This document shows, piece by piece, positions 29,433-43,710 of a stretch of DNA of 64,000 nucleotides. A program made the position numbers and the translations under genes. A model generated the notes under the pieces. It searched no databases. It was not told the DNA's origin and saw nothing but the letters and a program-made list of their open reading frames with translations. The DNA is taken from positions 1-64,000 of the forward strand of contig NZ_OY762015.1 in the NCBI RefSeq assembly GCF_963665055.1, written 5' to 3'. Position 1 is the stretch's first letter. Every line of letters begins with the position of its first letter. Origin of the DNA: an uncultured Methanobacterium sp. (GTDB lineage: Archaea > Methanobacteriota > Methanobacteria > Methanobacteriales > Methanobacteriaceae).

Positions 29433-30257
29433 TTAAGAAAATGTTTTAACTGATGCTCTAAGAGTATCTAACCCACCTCCCATGGAATAATTTAATTTTA
29501 AAATGATTTCATCTCCTTTTTCCACAGTTAACCGGTTAGTGGGAACTAAAAGTGGTGGATTAAGCATGGGTGTTGGTCCACAGATAAAATTAGGTGTTAA
29601 AAGGGTGAATGTTGTGAGTTTAATCCCGGTGACTGTTCCATTGTTATTGATGGGAACCGTGATGTTGTAATCAATTTCAGGATTTATGTATTCTTTAAAA
29701 TTAATTTTATCATATATGATAAGTTCGCTCATTAATCTGTGATGTGGACTTTTCTCTTCATAGTAACAGGGGTGGGCAATGTTCACATCAATTGCTTCTA
29801 ATCCATTAAATACTCCGCAGGGGATGATATTCCCATTTTTTTTGAGATATTTTCGCACAGAATTAAGAACTGGGACCTGGTCTTCATCGATTAGAGCAGT
29901 ATCCATCATTTCGCAGATTATCACATCTGCTTTTTCAGGAAAAGAAATAGATTTGGCATCGTTTACTATCAAGGAAACATTTTTAAATGCGTTAAGGTTT
30001 TTTTGGGCGATCTTGGCTGTAACCGGATCTTTTTCCACTGCGTATACTCTACGAGATAATGGGGCCGCCCAGGAGCTAAGTACTCCTGAACCAGTCCCTA
30101 AATCGTATATTACACCTTTAGATTTTTCATGTATTACTTCGTAAAATGCTGTCAGCCGCTCGGTATCTGATAGCAAGTTTTGTTGATAGGATGTAATTTT
30201 CATCCTGTTAATCTTAGTAAGTAAGTGTATTATTATTTTTGTCTTAATTTTGTCCAC
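29433..30257 (-). CDS. SAM-dependent methyltransferase, PRMT-like
   Basis: 274 residues. VIYDLGTGSGVLSSWAA is the AdoMet-binding loop (motif I), YAVEKDP supplies the acidic ribose contact, and ADVIICEMMDTALIDE resembles the double-E region of protein arginine methyltransferases; a beta-rich C-terminal half follows. Substrate unknown. The frame starts inside the end of nikR (14-base overlap); an in-frame ATG at 30203 (MKITSYQQ) would avoid the overlap and may be the true start. Middle gene of the nikR-protease operon. Confidence 0.7.
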   Translation of the reverse strand: MDKIKTKIIIHLLTKINRMKITSYQQNLLSDTERLTAFYEVIHEKSKGVIYDLGTGSGVLSSWAAPLSRRVYAVEKDPVTAKIAQKNLNAFKNVSLIVNDAKSISFPEKADVIICEMMDTALIDEDQVPVLNSVRKYLKKNGNIIPCGVFNGLEAIDVNIAHPCYYEEKSPHHRLMSELIIYDKINFKEYINPEIDYNITVPINNNGTVTGIKLTTFTLLTPNFICGPTPMLNPPLLVPTNRLTVEKGDEIILKLNYSMGGGLDTLRASVKTFS

Positions 30258-30651
30258 TGGCAGTACTGGTTAGTTTAACGTGTTCCACTCCTTTGAGCCT
30301 CATGATCTTTTCGGTGAGGTCACGGATGTATTTTACGTCTCCTTTGACTACTACTACTTCTAAACAGTATTTTTCAGTCATGTGTACGTGCATAACGGCG
30401 TTGATGTATTCTCGGTAGTCGTGCTGGATATCAGTGAGGTCTTCCATAACTCCTGTATAGTGGTGGTCGTAGATCACTGCAATGATTCCTATACGGTCAC
30501 CTTCCATTTCTTTCATCCACTGGTATCGGACGATGTAATCTTTTAATGCGTCTCTGATACCTTTAGATCGGGATTGGTATCCTCTATCTTTTAATACTTC
30601 ATCAAATTCGTTTAACAACTTTTTGGGTAATGACATGCTTATTCTCATCAA
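30244..30651 (-). CDS. nikR: Nickel-responsive regulator NikR
   Basis: 135 residues. N-terminal ribbon-helix-helix (MRISMSLPKKLLNEFDEVL) binds DNA; the C-terminal ACT-like domain binds Ni(II). The four ligands are all present with exact spacing: H77, H88, H90 and C96 (QHDYREYINAVMHVH...YC), equal to H76/H87/H89/C95 of the bacterial protein if the second Met is the start. NikR represses nickel uptake genes when nickel is plentiful. It heads the operon with a methyltransferase and a hydrogenase protease. A palindrome lies 73 bases upstream. Confidence 0.93.
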   Translation of the reverse strand: MMRISMSLPKKLLNEFDEVLKDRGYQSRSKGIRDALKDYIVRYQWMKEMEGDRIGIIAVIYDHHYTGVMEDLTDIQHDYREYINAVMHVHMTEKYCLEVVVVKGDVKYIRDLTEKIMRLKGVEHVKLTSTASGQN

Positions 30652-31479
30652 ATTGGGTCCCTCCGGATATTTAATATTATATTACAGTTTTATGGTATTT
30701 AAATCTTGCAAAATACCTAAAATATTGTTCGCGACCAACAATTTTTAATCGTCAGATATGAACATTTTTTTGTTTAATATAATAAATCTTGATATATAAA
30801 CCTTATCATAATCTTAATAACTTCATACTGGGCTGTGAATGATTTTTGGATCAGGAGTAGAAATGGTCCAAATAAAATAGCGTAAAATTAATTTTTCACG
30901 TATTTTCACATGATTTTCTTAAAGGATCGCTCAATTTTCTTAAAAAAGTTAAATATATCTTAATTCCGCGCATATTATAATTAAATATCTTTAAATCTTG
31001 GAATACAGGAACGAAAAAAATATTTTCAAAAACCTATTTCATACTAAATTTGCATACTAATTAAGATTCACTTTGAATTCTGGTCAATTTTTATTGATTC
31101 AATAGTTTTTTAGTTAAGGTTTAAAATTAGTAGATGTGAAACTAATCTTCTGACTTTTATTAACCCTATTTTGTTTTCTTTTTTTAAATAATTAGCTTTT
31201 TCTTTAAGGTTTTTAATTAAATGGTTTTTTTGACCAGAATTTAGTCATGATCAAAATTTCAGACAAAAGTTGTAGCTCTTTCGTATATGGTTAACTTTCT
31301 GTTCATTACTCTTGTCATAAATAGCTCAGTTTTATTATCAATTTATTGGTATTCCTTATTTTAATGTTCCATTCCATACTACCTTTCAGTATTCCATACT
31401 AAAGTTTACTAATAATGTGATGCATATTCTATAACTGGAGTTAAATGAGGATACGTGATGTCTTTATAATGGTGAGAAA
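30652..31479. other. Intergenic region between nikR and the CBS-domain gene
   Basis: About 830 bases, divergent promoters on both sides, no gene recognised. Apart from the palindrome at 30724-30742 it is plain A/T-rich DNA with T-runs. The upstream part of the CBS gene (31380-31479) is less A-rich. Confidence 0.4.
30724..30742. promoter_or_regulatory. Palindrome ATTGTT-N7-AACAAT, candidate NikR operator
   Basis: Perfect 6-bp arms (30724-30729 and 30737-30742) around CGCGACC, a GC-rich core in A/T-rich DNA, 73 bases upstream of the nikR start. NikR in bacteria binds spaced dyads and often controls itself. The link to NikR is inference. Confidence 0.4.
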
Positions 31480-31881
31480 ATGAAAGTTAAAGAGGCAATG
31501 AACCAAGATGTTATAACCATTACTTCAAGTACTCGTCCACCAGAAGCTTTTCAAAAGATGTACAAAGAGGGAGTTAGAAGGCTTTTTGTTATGGATGAGG
31601 ATGGTGAACCTTTGGGTGTGGTTTCTTATTCAGATCTTATTGGAGTTCTGGGAACCATCAAACCTTCAGCCAAAGATGTAGTTTCACTACAGATTACTGA
31701 TATAATGTCCAAAGAAGTCATCACCATTTCTGCCGATGATGGAATAGAAGATGCAGCTAACCTAATGTTACGAGCGGACATATCTGGTTTACTGGTACTT
31801 GAAGATCATAAACCAGTGGGAGTAATTACCAAAACAGATATCTGCAGGATGGTAGCAGCAGAACTTTTAATACCCAGTTAA
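31480..31881 (+). CDS. CBS-domain pair protein
   Basis: 133 residues made of two CBS domains in tandem: MNQDVITITSSTRPPEAF...LGVVSYSDLIGVL (1-65) and IMSKEVITISADDGIEDAA...PVGVITKTDICRMV (75-128). Such free pairs bind adenine nucleotides or AdoMet and act as energy or cofactor sensors for a partner. Start ATG at 31480 behind GGTGAG. It stands alone between long intergenic stretches; partner unknown. Confidence 0.85.
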   Translation: MKVKEAMNQDVITITSSTRPPEAFQKMYKEGVRRLFVMDEDGEPLGVVSYSDLIGVLGTIKPSAKDVVSLQITDIMSKEVITISADDGIEDAANLMLRADISGLLVLEDHKPVGVITKTDICRMVAAELLIPS

Positions 31882-32496
<615 letters not shown>

Positions 32497-32518
32497 ACCC
32501 TGATTTTTCAGTTCATCT

Positions 32519-32526
32519 TATTTATA
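32519..32526 (-). promoter_or_regulatory. TATA box for the tRNA-Gly pair
   Basis: TATAAATA on the minus strand, 25 bases upstream of the first tRNA base at 32494, the usual archaeal distance. Confidence 0.6.
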
Positions 32527-32529
32527 TGT

Positions 32530-33181
32530 TTAGGTTTTCAACTGTATCTCATTGAAGTTTTTAGTAGGTGTTAACTTAAGTAAGGATTATTGTGGGCTTA
32601 AATTAAGCTCAAAACACATTTTAACAGAATTATCACAATTTATTTATTCTTAAAATCCTTTATAATTTATTAAATAGTTTATAGTTGATCAATAAGTTGT
32701 TAATAACCTAATACATGCGTTAAAAAATAAAATTATCACTAATATTTAATAAATTGGGTTAATACTCTAAAAAAATATAAATTAACTAATATAATCTATT
32801 TTTATAATATTCAATCATTTATTTTATCATTCAATGTATTCTATAATCATAATATTGGTAAATAATTGATTTAAAATTTATAAATTAATTTTAAGCTTTA
32901 ATTTTGTATTTTTTAAATATTTAGGAGGTTTTAAGTTATTTTTTTTGGCCTAGTTTAATTTATTGGATAACACAGTAATTTCAATTTAATAGTTTTTTTA
33001 GATCTGTTTATGTTTCCAATCTAGTCATTTTTCAATCAATCATGTTCGGATTGATCTGAATGTGATGTTGTATGTAACTTGTGGGATCGTATCAATACAT
33101 CCAAAAGTATTAGTAGAAATAAATTTAGGGTAATTAGGGTTAAATATTAATTCTTAAGATTACAATAGTAAACATGGAGGG
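32530..33181. other. Intergenic region before the universal stress gene
   Basis: About 650 bases of very A/T-rich DNA (ATTTATAATAT-type low complexity, about 32640-32900). No gene, tRNA or hairpin seen. The promoter of the stress protein probably lies in the last 100 bases. Confidence 0.4.
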
Positions 33182-33634
33182 ATGAAACTGTATAAAAAAA
33201 TATTACTACCCACTGATGGCTCGGAATATTCTGAAAAAGCTGGAGAACATGCTATATGGATTGCTGAAAAGAGTATTTCCCAGATAATTGTCTTAAATGT
33301 AATTGATACATCTTATCTAAAATCCATACCCCAGCACGATCTTGAATTGAGTTTGGAAGAACAATTCAAGGAAGAGGGGAACATGGCGGTTAAAAAATTT
33401 TCGGAAAAGCTGGAACAAAGTCAATGTGAGGGCACGTGTAAAAATGTTCAGTTCCAATCACTGATTAAAAAGGGTAAACCTGCTGATGAAATATTAAAAA
33501 TTATTAAAGAAGAAGGGATCGATCTGGTGGTAATTGGTGCTTCTGGTAAACACGGATTAAACCGATTATACCCTGGAAGTGTCACAGAAAGAGTGGTGAG
33601 ATCTGCAACCTGCCCTGTTTTAGTGATAAAATAA
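33182..33634 (+). CDS. Universal stress protein (UspA family)
   Basis: 150 residues. KILLPTDGSEYSEKAGEHAIWIA at the N-terminus and the ATP-binding signature IGASGKHGLNRLYPGSVTE (G-2x-G-9x-G-S) near the C-terminus, ending TCPVLVIK. Nucleotide-binding stress protein of unknown target. Start ATG directly behind GGAGG. Monocistronic, between long gene-free stretches. Confidence 0.9.
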   Translation: MKLYKKILLPTDGSEYSEKAGEHAIWIAEKSISQIIVLNVIDTSYLKSIPQHDLELSLEEQFKEEGNMAVKKFSEKLEQSQCEGTCKNVQFQSLIKKGKPADEILKIIKEEGIDLVVIGASGKHGLNRLYPGSVTERVVRSATCPVLVIK

Positions 33635-34282
33635 TTTTTTTCACTCCCCATTCATTTTTTTTAAATTACCCATTTTTTAAAGTAAAAAACCAAATTAAGC
33701 AAATATTGAGTTTGGATACAATATTTTAAATCAGCTTAACAAATGCCCTAATTTTTAAAAAGTAAACTACTCTAAAAACATTTATCCTAAAACCAATAAA
33801 TATTAATCTAATTTTAGTTTAAACATTATTTAATGATTATAATTCATTTTAAGTATGTTTCAATTCATTTAAATTTATTTTTCATCTGCCGCAATCTTTA
33901 TATTGTAGTTATTTCTATCAATAAAAGTTGAATTAGGAATTGGCTCTCAACGTCAGGGGGTAGCTTAAAATCCTTTTTAATAGTTTAAATAGTTATTAGT
34001 TAAGTTTCCTGGTTATACTTGATGAATAATTCATAGTTCTAAATAATTTATAGCTTTAAAAAATTAGTAAATCACATAAAAAAATAAAAATAAAAAGTGT
34101 AATTAGTTAAAATTAAATCCTTAAAAAAATTCAAGATAATAAAAATCCTCAAAAACTTGAAAAATGTGTATTAAAATGTGTATTTAAATAAAAAGTGTAA
34201 TTAAACTTGAAAAATCATTTTTAAACCGAATTGGGTTAATAATTCCTGATTGGTTAATGGTTTTGTTGTAATTGGTGTTAAC
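33635..34282. other. Intergenic region upstream of trkA
   Basis: About 650 bases. A less A/T-rich island near 33935-33970 (GGCTCTC...CAGGGGG) stands out and is the only part that might hold a short RNA. A tract of AAAAATAAAAATAAAA occurs near 34080. No gene seen. Confidence 0.4.
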
Positions 34283-34930
34283 ATGTACATAGTTATAATG
34301 GGCGGTGGAAGGGTTGGTTTAACCCTTGCTAATTACTTGGTGGCATCTGGAAATGATGTAGCTCTTATTGAGAGTAACAGTGGATTATGCCAAAATGCAG
34401 CGGTAGAACTGGATGCTCTGGTAATTTGTGGAAGTGGGACTGATGTAAAAACACTCGAAGAGGCGAGTATCGCAGATGCTGATGTTTTTGTTGCTGCTAC
34501 CGGTCATGATGAGGCTAACCTACTCTCCTGCATACTGGTAAAGGAGTATGATGTTCCCAAGATCATTGCCAGGGTAAGTAATCCCGATCATGAAGATGCA
34601 TTTAAAAAAGTGGGCATTCACCATGTTATTAGCCCGGAACTCACTGCTGCAGGATACTTGGAAAAACTGATTAACCGCCCAAAAATCGCGGATCTAATTG
34701 TGGTTGGTAAGGGAAATGCAGAGCTTCTAGACATAAGCATTGAGAATTCCAGAATTGTAGGGAAACGCGTGGGTGATTTGAGCCCTACTGATGATTATAT
34801 CATTGCAGCCATCCATCAAAATGGTGAAATGTACATCCCACGGGATGACTGGGTTCTGGAGAAAAATGAAAAAGTATCGGTACTGGTGAAAAGCAGGTCC
34901 GTGAAGAAAGTTACTTCTATTTTTGTTTAA
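34283..34930 (+). CDS. trkA: TrkA-type K+ transport NAD-binding protein
   Basis: About 215 residues from ATG at 34283 (GGTG upstream; the frame is open to a TTG at 34250). RCK_N domain: YIVIMGGGRVGLTLA is the NAD(H) loop and ALIESN the acidic ribose contact; VAATGHDEANLLSCILVKEY follows. RCK_C domain in the last 80 residues (ELLDISIENSRIVGKRVGDL). Cytosolic gating subunit of a Trk/Ktr potassium system. The membrane subunit (TrkH) is not in the window. Confidence 0.88.
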   Translation: MYIVIMGGGRVGLTLANYLVASGNDVALIESNSGLCQNAAVELDALVICGSGTDVKTLEEASIADADVFVAATGHDEANLLSCILVKEYDVPKIIARVSNPDHEDAFKKVGIHHVISPELTAAGYLEKLINRPKIADLIVVGKGNAELLDISIENSRIVGKRVGDLSPTDDYIIAAIHQNGEMYIPRDDWVLEKNEKVSVLVKSRSVKKVTSIFV

Positions 34931-35206
34931 AATTATTTCAATCCAAAATAATTTCAATCCATTGATAAATACATATTCAATTCATCCATTTAACCATTTA
35001 AAATCGTTAGATTAAATCTTAAACCATTCAAAAATTCTTTTTTTATATTATTCTTTTTTGATATTTTAATGAAGATAGTTTTTTTTAATTTCAGATTTCT
35101 TCACAGAATATGATCATTAACATATCATTAAACATTTCAAGAAAAGGAACATTTTAAGAAATTAGCAGTTTTAGGAAAAAAGGATAATAAAATTTAACCT
35201 AAAAAA

Positions 35207-36739
35207 TTAAATCTCGTAACTTAACACGTTCTGAAGTAGGTTCATGTCCAAATTATCTTCTACCAGGTCGGATAACCTCTGTATTGAGAATCTTTTCAAC
35301 TCTTGGAAATGGTCCTCCTGGTAACCAAGGGGTTCGAGGCCATGGGCTTCCCTCAGATAGTCGGTGAATGATCTGCGGAAACGGAAATTGTGGAAAATTC
35401 CATGGAAATATGTTCCAGCAGTTAAACCCTCCTGGGCCCCGTCAAAACCAGATTGAGGATAGTTACCACAACCCTTTATGACCTTAAGAAGAGGTTTGGA
35501 TTTTCCAAGTTTAGAAACTCCTTCATGGAGTTCATATCCCTGCAGAATTTCTCCTTGGGAGTTTTTGAATATTTCATTACCAATTAAAGTACCTTGACTC
35601 TGGCTGATTATCTTTTCAACTTCTCCAAAGCTGGTTTTAACATCCAGAATTCCCATACCATTAACACTACCTATATTGGATTCTTTAAGGGATTTATCAA
35701 TAATTTTTGAGCCTAACATCTGGTATCCTCCACAGATACCAAAGACAGGTATTTCACCAGTCAAGTTTTTGATTTCATCGGCAAGACCCGCTTTATCCAG
35801 GGCCACCATGTCGCTTATACTGTTGCGTGTTCCCGGAATAATCAGAGCATCCACATTACCTATTTCCTCTCCAATTTCAATGAGTTTCACTCCTACTTCT
35901 GGCTCGTATTCCAGTGGGTCGATATCAGTGAAGTTGGAAATACGGGGCAGTCTAATCACTCCCACTGTGATTTTCCCACTGCTACGGTATTTACGTTCAG
36001 ATAATGATGCAGAATCTTCTTCAGGAAGTTTAAGCCCTGGATCGTAGGGTAAGACTCCCAGTACCGGAACACCCACGATCTTTTCGATCTGCCTTATTCC
36101 TGGCATTAAAATGTCCAGATTACCTCTGAACTTGTTTATTATGATGCCTTTAATCCTCTGACGGTCTTCAGAGGGTAATAACTGGAATGTTCCGGCTATG
36201 GATGCGAAAACTCCTCCCTTATCAATATCTGCTACTAAAATCACGTCAGCATCAGCCAGGCGGGCGATCTGCATGTTGGCCAGATCCACATCCAGCATGT
36301 TTATTTCTGCGGGGGATCCGGCTCCTTCCATAACGATTATGTCATAATCATTTGAGAGTTCATCCAGAGACTCTTTTATAGCCTTAAGGGCCTGATCACG
36401 GAAGTTATGTTGGTAATGATAGAAGTTCATGTCTCCAGCGGGTTTTCCATGAACAATCACCTGGGATGTGAAATCCTCCTTGGGTTTGAGTAAAACTGGA
36501 TTCATATGGTGATGGGGTTCTACACCAGCAGCTTCTGCCTGCAGCACCTGTGCCATGGCTATTTCTCTGTTTTCCTGGGTGGTGAATGAATTCAGGGACA
36601 TGTTCTGGGATTTGAATGGACTAACACGGTATCCTCTCTGGGAGAACATCCGACACAGTGCAGCCACCACTACACTTTTTCCTGCATTTGAAGCAGTTCC
36701 CTGAACCATTATGTATTTTGTTTTATCTGAAGACACCAT
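35207..36739 (-). CDS. cobQ: Cobyric acid synthase
   Basis: About 510 residues from the ATG at 36739; the frame is open to a GTG at 36748 that lies in the GTGAT ribosome binding site. Amidates four side chains of adenosylcobyrinate a,c-diamide with ATP and glutamine. P-loop-like GTASNAGKSVV, SPFKSQNMSLNSF, VMEGAGSPAEIN, DIDKGGVFAS, then a class I glutamine amidotransferase domain with the Cys in FGICGGYQMLG and GYELHEG. Full length. Second cobalamin gene in the window after cbiJ. Confidence 0.95.
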   Translation of the reverse strand: MVSSDKTKYIMVQGTASNAGKSVVVAALCRMFSQRGYRVSPFKSQNMSLNSFTTQENREIAMAQVLQAEAAGVEPHHHMNPVLLKPKEDFTSQVIVHGKPAGDMNFYHYQHNFRDQALKAIKESLDELSNDYDIIVMEGAGSPAEINMLDVDLANMQIARLADADVILVADIDKGGVFASIAGTFQLLPSEDRQRIKGIIINKFRGNLDILMPGIRQIEKIVGVPVLGVLPYDPGLKLPEEDSASLSERKYRSSGKITVGVIRLPRISNFTDIDPLEYEPEVGVKLIEIGEEIGNVDALIIPGTRNSISDMVALDKAGLADEIKNLTGEIPVFGICGGYQMLGSKIIDKSLKESNIGSVNGMGILDVKTSFGEVEKIISQSQGTLIGNEIFKNSQGEILQGYELHEGVSKLGKSKPLLKVIKGCGNYPQSGFDGAQEGLTAGTYFHGIFHNFRFRRSFTDYLREAHGLEPLGYQEDHFQELKRFSIQRLSDLVEDNLDMNLLQNVLSYEI

Positions 36740-39052
<2,313 letters not shown>

Positions 39053-39088
39053 CGGAATAAAAAATCGGAATTAAACTGGTTTTTTAGT

Positions 39089-39110
39089 GGGGATTAATTC
39101 CCCCTTTTTT
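39089..39110 (+). terminator. lonB terminator
   Basis: GGGGA-TTAAT-TCCCC hairpin (39089-39103) followed by CTTTTTT and a further T8 run; 37 bases after the lonB stop. Confidence 0.65.
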
Positions 39111-39424
39111 GATTTTTTTTATAAATTCTTATTACGGAAAATGTTTTTTTTTAACTGTTTTTAGATAGGAAAATAAATTTAATACTGGAAATATTAGAAA
39201 TAGATTACTATAAATGATGATAGCAACATAATCTATATACAGAAAAGTAAATATGGATGTTCTTGATTATTTCGGCTATTTTTAAATACTAATTTTATAG
39301 CGTAATAATTAGATGGTCTGATTTTACTTGCATGATTTGTTAAATTAATTTAGAATATTTCTTAATAGAATATTTTACTTGATATAGCAAGGAAAATTAC
39401 AACAAAAAGGACGATAGAATAAGG

Positions 39425-41013
<1,589 letters not shown>

Positions 41014-41121
41014 CATTTTTAAACTCTTCTTATTTTCACTCTTCTATTTTCATGTTATTCTAATTTTTTTCTATTCTTCAATTTAATTCTTCAATTTAAT
41101 ACTATATTCCATTCTAATTAT

Positions 41122-41535
41122 TTAATCCAGAGTTTTAACCAGGGTAAGAATATTCTTTCCATCTTTAAACTGGTAATGAACACTGTCAGTCATTGTTTTA
41201 AGGAAATGAATGCCCAAACCCCCTGGAGATCTTTCTTCAAGAGGTGCTCCTAAATCTGGTTTATCAACTTTAAGGGGATTGAAAGGTTCGCCTCTGTCTT
41301 CTATCATTATTATAATGTTATTATTTTCTTTACAGATGGTGAGTTGAATGGGGCCGGTTCGGTGGGTGTAACCATGCAGAATGATGTTGGATGCAGCTTC
41401 ATCCACTGCTAGTTGGAGTTGAAATGCACTTTTTTCATTTAAACCCAGTTTACTGGCACTTTCAGTGGTAAAATCAGCTATAATGGACAAGTTCTCTAGA
41501 TCTGCTTTTACCTGAAGTTTGAATTCATCATCCAT
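41122..41535 (-). CDS. RsbW-like anti-sigma-type ATPase domain protein
   Basis: About 137 residues from the ATG at 41535, behind GAGGAGG. HATPase_c_2 fold: N box LAVDEAASNIILHGY, G1 box MIEDRGEPFNP, G2 box SPGGLGIHFLK. In bacteria such proteins (RsbW, SpoIIAB) bind and phosphorylate a STAS antagonist and hold a sigma factor. Archaea have no such sigma factor, so the target is different. It is the last of four minus-strand genes with STAS and SpoIIE phosphatase partners. Confidence 0.85.
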   Translation of the reverse strand: MDDEFKLQVKADLENLSIIADFTTESASKLGLNEKSAFQLQLAVDEAASNIILHGYTHRTGPIQLTICKENNNIIIMIEDRGEPFNPLKVDKPDLGAPLEERSPGGLGIHFLKTMTDSVHYQFKDGKNILTLVKTLD

Positions 41536-41554
41536 TCCCAAATCCTCCTCAAGA

Positions 41555-41710
41555 TCTAATCATCTTCTGTAAATTATTTCTCAGTTTATAATTCTCCTTA
41601 GGGTCTAATCATTTTCTGTAGATTATCATTCTTTCAGGTCATAATTCACCTTAGGGTCCATTATCTTCTGTGGATATCATCTCTAAGACCATATCATCTT
41701 ATGTAGGTCC
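41555..41710. repeat. Degenerate tandem repeats between rsbW-like and SpoIIE genes
   Basis: The core TCTAATCATCTTCTGTA recurs at 41555-41571, 41604-41620, about 41657-41673 and about 41689-41706 with growing differences, 37 to 53 bases apart, each followed by a pyrimidine-rich spacer and a (G)ATCATAA-type block. It fills the whole 187-base spacer. Confidence 0.55.
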
Positions 41711-41722
41711 TCTCTTTCAAGA

Positions 41723-43090
41723 TCATAACATCCTTCTCAGGACCATAAGGGTGATATCATCGGCCTGGGGTGTGCCAGAGGCAAAATCATAAACCTGATC
41801 AATAATAAGATTCTTCAGATCATCAGAAGACAGATCCTGATTATCCATTATAATTTTAATCAATCGTTCCTCACCGAACTGATCTTCCTGCCGGTTAATG
41901 GCCTCAGTAACTCCATCGGTGTATAAAACCAGAAGATCCCCTGGACAGAGATCTATAGTTTTTTCAGCCATTTTAAGACCCTTCATAGCTCCTAAAACAA
42001 CACCCCCAGTACTTAATCGGAGAATTTCCTCGTTTTCATTTCTTAAAAGGAGTGGGGGGTTATGACCTGCATTTACAAAGGTGAGTTTGTTATGGGAACT
42101 ATCCAGGATACTGTAAAACAGGGTTACAAACATGTTAGAATGGGGTTCTTCATTAATGAAGTTATTAACACTTTCTATCATCCTTCCCACTCCAGGGTTG
42201 CGGCAAGCTTTGGCCCGGAGGAGTGTGCGTGAAAATGCCATGAAAAGGGCTGCAGGTATTCCTTTACCCGAAACATCACCAATGGTAAGGCCGGTTTGTT
42301 CCTTGGAAATGGGTATGAAATCATAGAAGTCACCCCCAACCTCCTGTGCTGGTATGCTGCTGGCAGCTAGGTCATAATTTTCAATAAATGGTATGGTATG
42401 GGGTAGGAAACTTTCCTGAATTTGTTTAGCTATTTCCAGCTCTTTTTTTCTTCTTTCAAGTTGAGCTGAGAGTTTGTCACGTTCTCTTTTAGTTTTACGT
42501 TCCTTTATGAGGTTGGTTATCATAAAAGCAAAAATGAACATTCCCACTGCATTGGCCAGTATCATGGGGATGTAAAGGCTTTCAACCACTTGCAGGGCCT
42601 GGGCATATGGTGATGCAATTATAAGTACCAGGATCATGTGGAATGTTTCAAATAAAATTGAGAATAAAACTGCCCCCCAGATGCCAATGAAACGTTTTCG
42701 GTTGGCGAGGTAGATAATACCTGCAAACAGTCCGGCCAGGATGGTGGATAATGAACAGGGAATGGAGGTGAATCCATCCATGGTCATGCGATGTAAACCG
42801 CCTATTAACCCGGCTCCTAAACCTACAATTGGCCCTCCAACCAGTCCAGCTACCATAGGGCCCAGATCACGTACATTGGCAATTGCCCCAAATATATCCA
42901 CCCCTGAATATGATCCGTAGATGGATATGCCACCAAATATTAAAATGAGTATTATCTGATTTTTAATGGTTAATTTACCATCAAGGACTTCGGTGAAATA
43001 TTTCAGACGGGTCAGGAGGTAAGCCATGACAAAGATAACGCAGACTTTCTCTATCAGATCAGTAAAAAGGATTATGCTCAGGGTTTCCAT
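41723..43090 (-). CDS. Membrane SpoIIE-type phosphatase with LytS-like 5TM sensor
   Basis: 455 residues. N-terminal 5TMR-LYT sensor (about 5-195: GGPIVGLGAGLIGGLHRM is characteristic), a coiled coil (about 197-225), then a PP2C/SpoIIE phosphatase: GGDFYDF, IGDVSGKGIPAALFM, NAGHNPPLLL, LYTDGVTEA, ADDITLMVL supply the metal aspartates. RsbU-like: it would dephosphorylate the STAS protein (43.2 kb) in response to a membrane signal such as a small ligand. Ends 181 bases before the RsbW-like gene. Confidence 0.88.
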   Translation of the reverse strand: METLSIILFTDLIEKVCVIFVMAYLLTRLKYFTEVLDGKLTIKNQIILILIFGGISIYGSYSGVDIFGAIANVRDLGPMVAGLVGGPIVGLGAGLIGGLHRMTMDGFTSIPCSLSTILAGLFAGIIYLANRKRFIGIWGAVLFSILFETFHMILVLIIASPYAQALQVVESLYIPMILANAVGMFIFAFMITNLIKERKTKRERDKLSAQLERRKKELEIAKQIQESFLPHTIPFIENYDLAASSIPAQEVGGDFYDFIPISKEQTGLTIGDVSGKGIPAALFMAFSRTLLRAKACRNPGVGRMIESVNNFINEEPHSNMFVTLFYSILDSSHNKLTFVNAGHNPPLLLRNENEEILRLSTGGVVLGAMKGLKMAEKTIDLCPGDLLVLYTDGVTEAINRQEDQFGEERLIKIIMDNQDLSSDDLKNLIIDQVYDFASGTPQADDITLMVLRRML

Positions 43091-43217
43091 AGAAATCTTA
43101 TTTTAATTTTTTACAGGAGTTAATTTTTTTTCAGATTATTTTTACCATAATCCCATTTTAATTCTTGAGTTCAGTTTTTATATTTAATTTAATCAGCTTA
43201 ATTTAATCATTGAATGT

Positions 43218-43556
43218 TTAGAAACTAGCGATGGCTTCCTCCTCCCCATCGTAAATCTGGAAGAGTTGCGTAAAACCAGCAATTTCAAAGATTTCCGTAA
43301 CATAGGGTTGCAGGGATGATAGTTTAAGAGTGCCTCCCAGTTTGTTCAACTTTTTAAGGGATGAAAGCATCACCCTTAGTCCTGAACTGCTTATATATTT
43401 TACTCCTGAAAGATCAGCTACCATTTTAATTTTACCTGAATCAATAAGTTCATCCAACTTTTTTTCAACCAGATTGGAATTATAGGCATCCAACCTACCA
43501 TTTAAGAACACTATTTCCACATCATTAACTGTTTTTGTTGTGATTTCCATTTCCAC
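43218..43556 (-). CDS. STAS-domain anti-sigma antagonist-like protein
   Basis: 112 residues, single STAS domain as in RsbV and SpoIIAA. ADLSGVKYISSSGLRVML holds the phosphorylatable Ser just before GLR; the C-terminal helix is YVTEIFEIAGFTQLFQIY. In bacteria the unphosphorylated form binds the RsbW kinase and frees its partner. Start ATG at 43556 behind GGTG. It lies between the kinase-GNAT fusion and the SpoIIE phosphatase, so the cassette supplies all three roles. Confidence 0.9.
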   Translation of the reverse strand: MEMEITTKTVNDVEIVFLNGRLDAYNSNLVEKKLDELIDSGKIKMVADLSGVKYISSSGLRVMLSSLKKLNKLGGTLKLSSLQPYVTEIFEIAGFTQLFQIYDGEEEAIASF

Positions 43557-43710
43557 ACCATCCCCTACATTTCAACCTGCTTATTATTATTGGGAAGTTT
43601 GATTAATTCCTTCAAATTTCACATTCCATTATTTTTCATTCTGCTAATCTCTACTTCCTTAATCTCATGTTTTTAGTTTTATAATCAATTTTAATCTTAT
43701 AATTTCTTTG

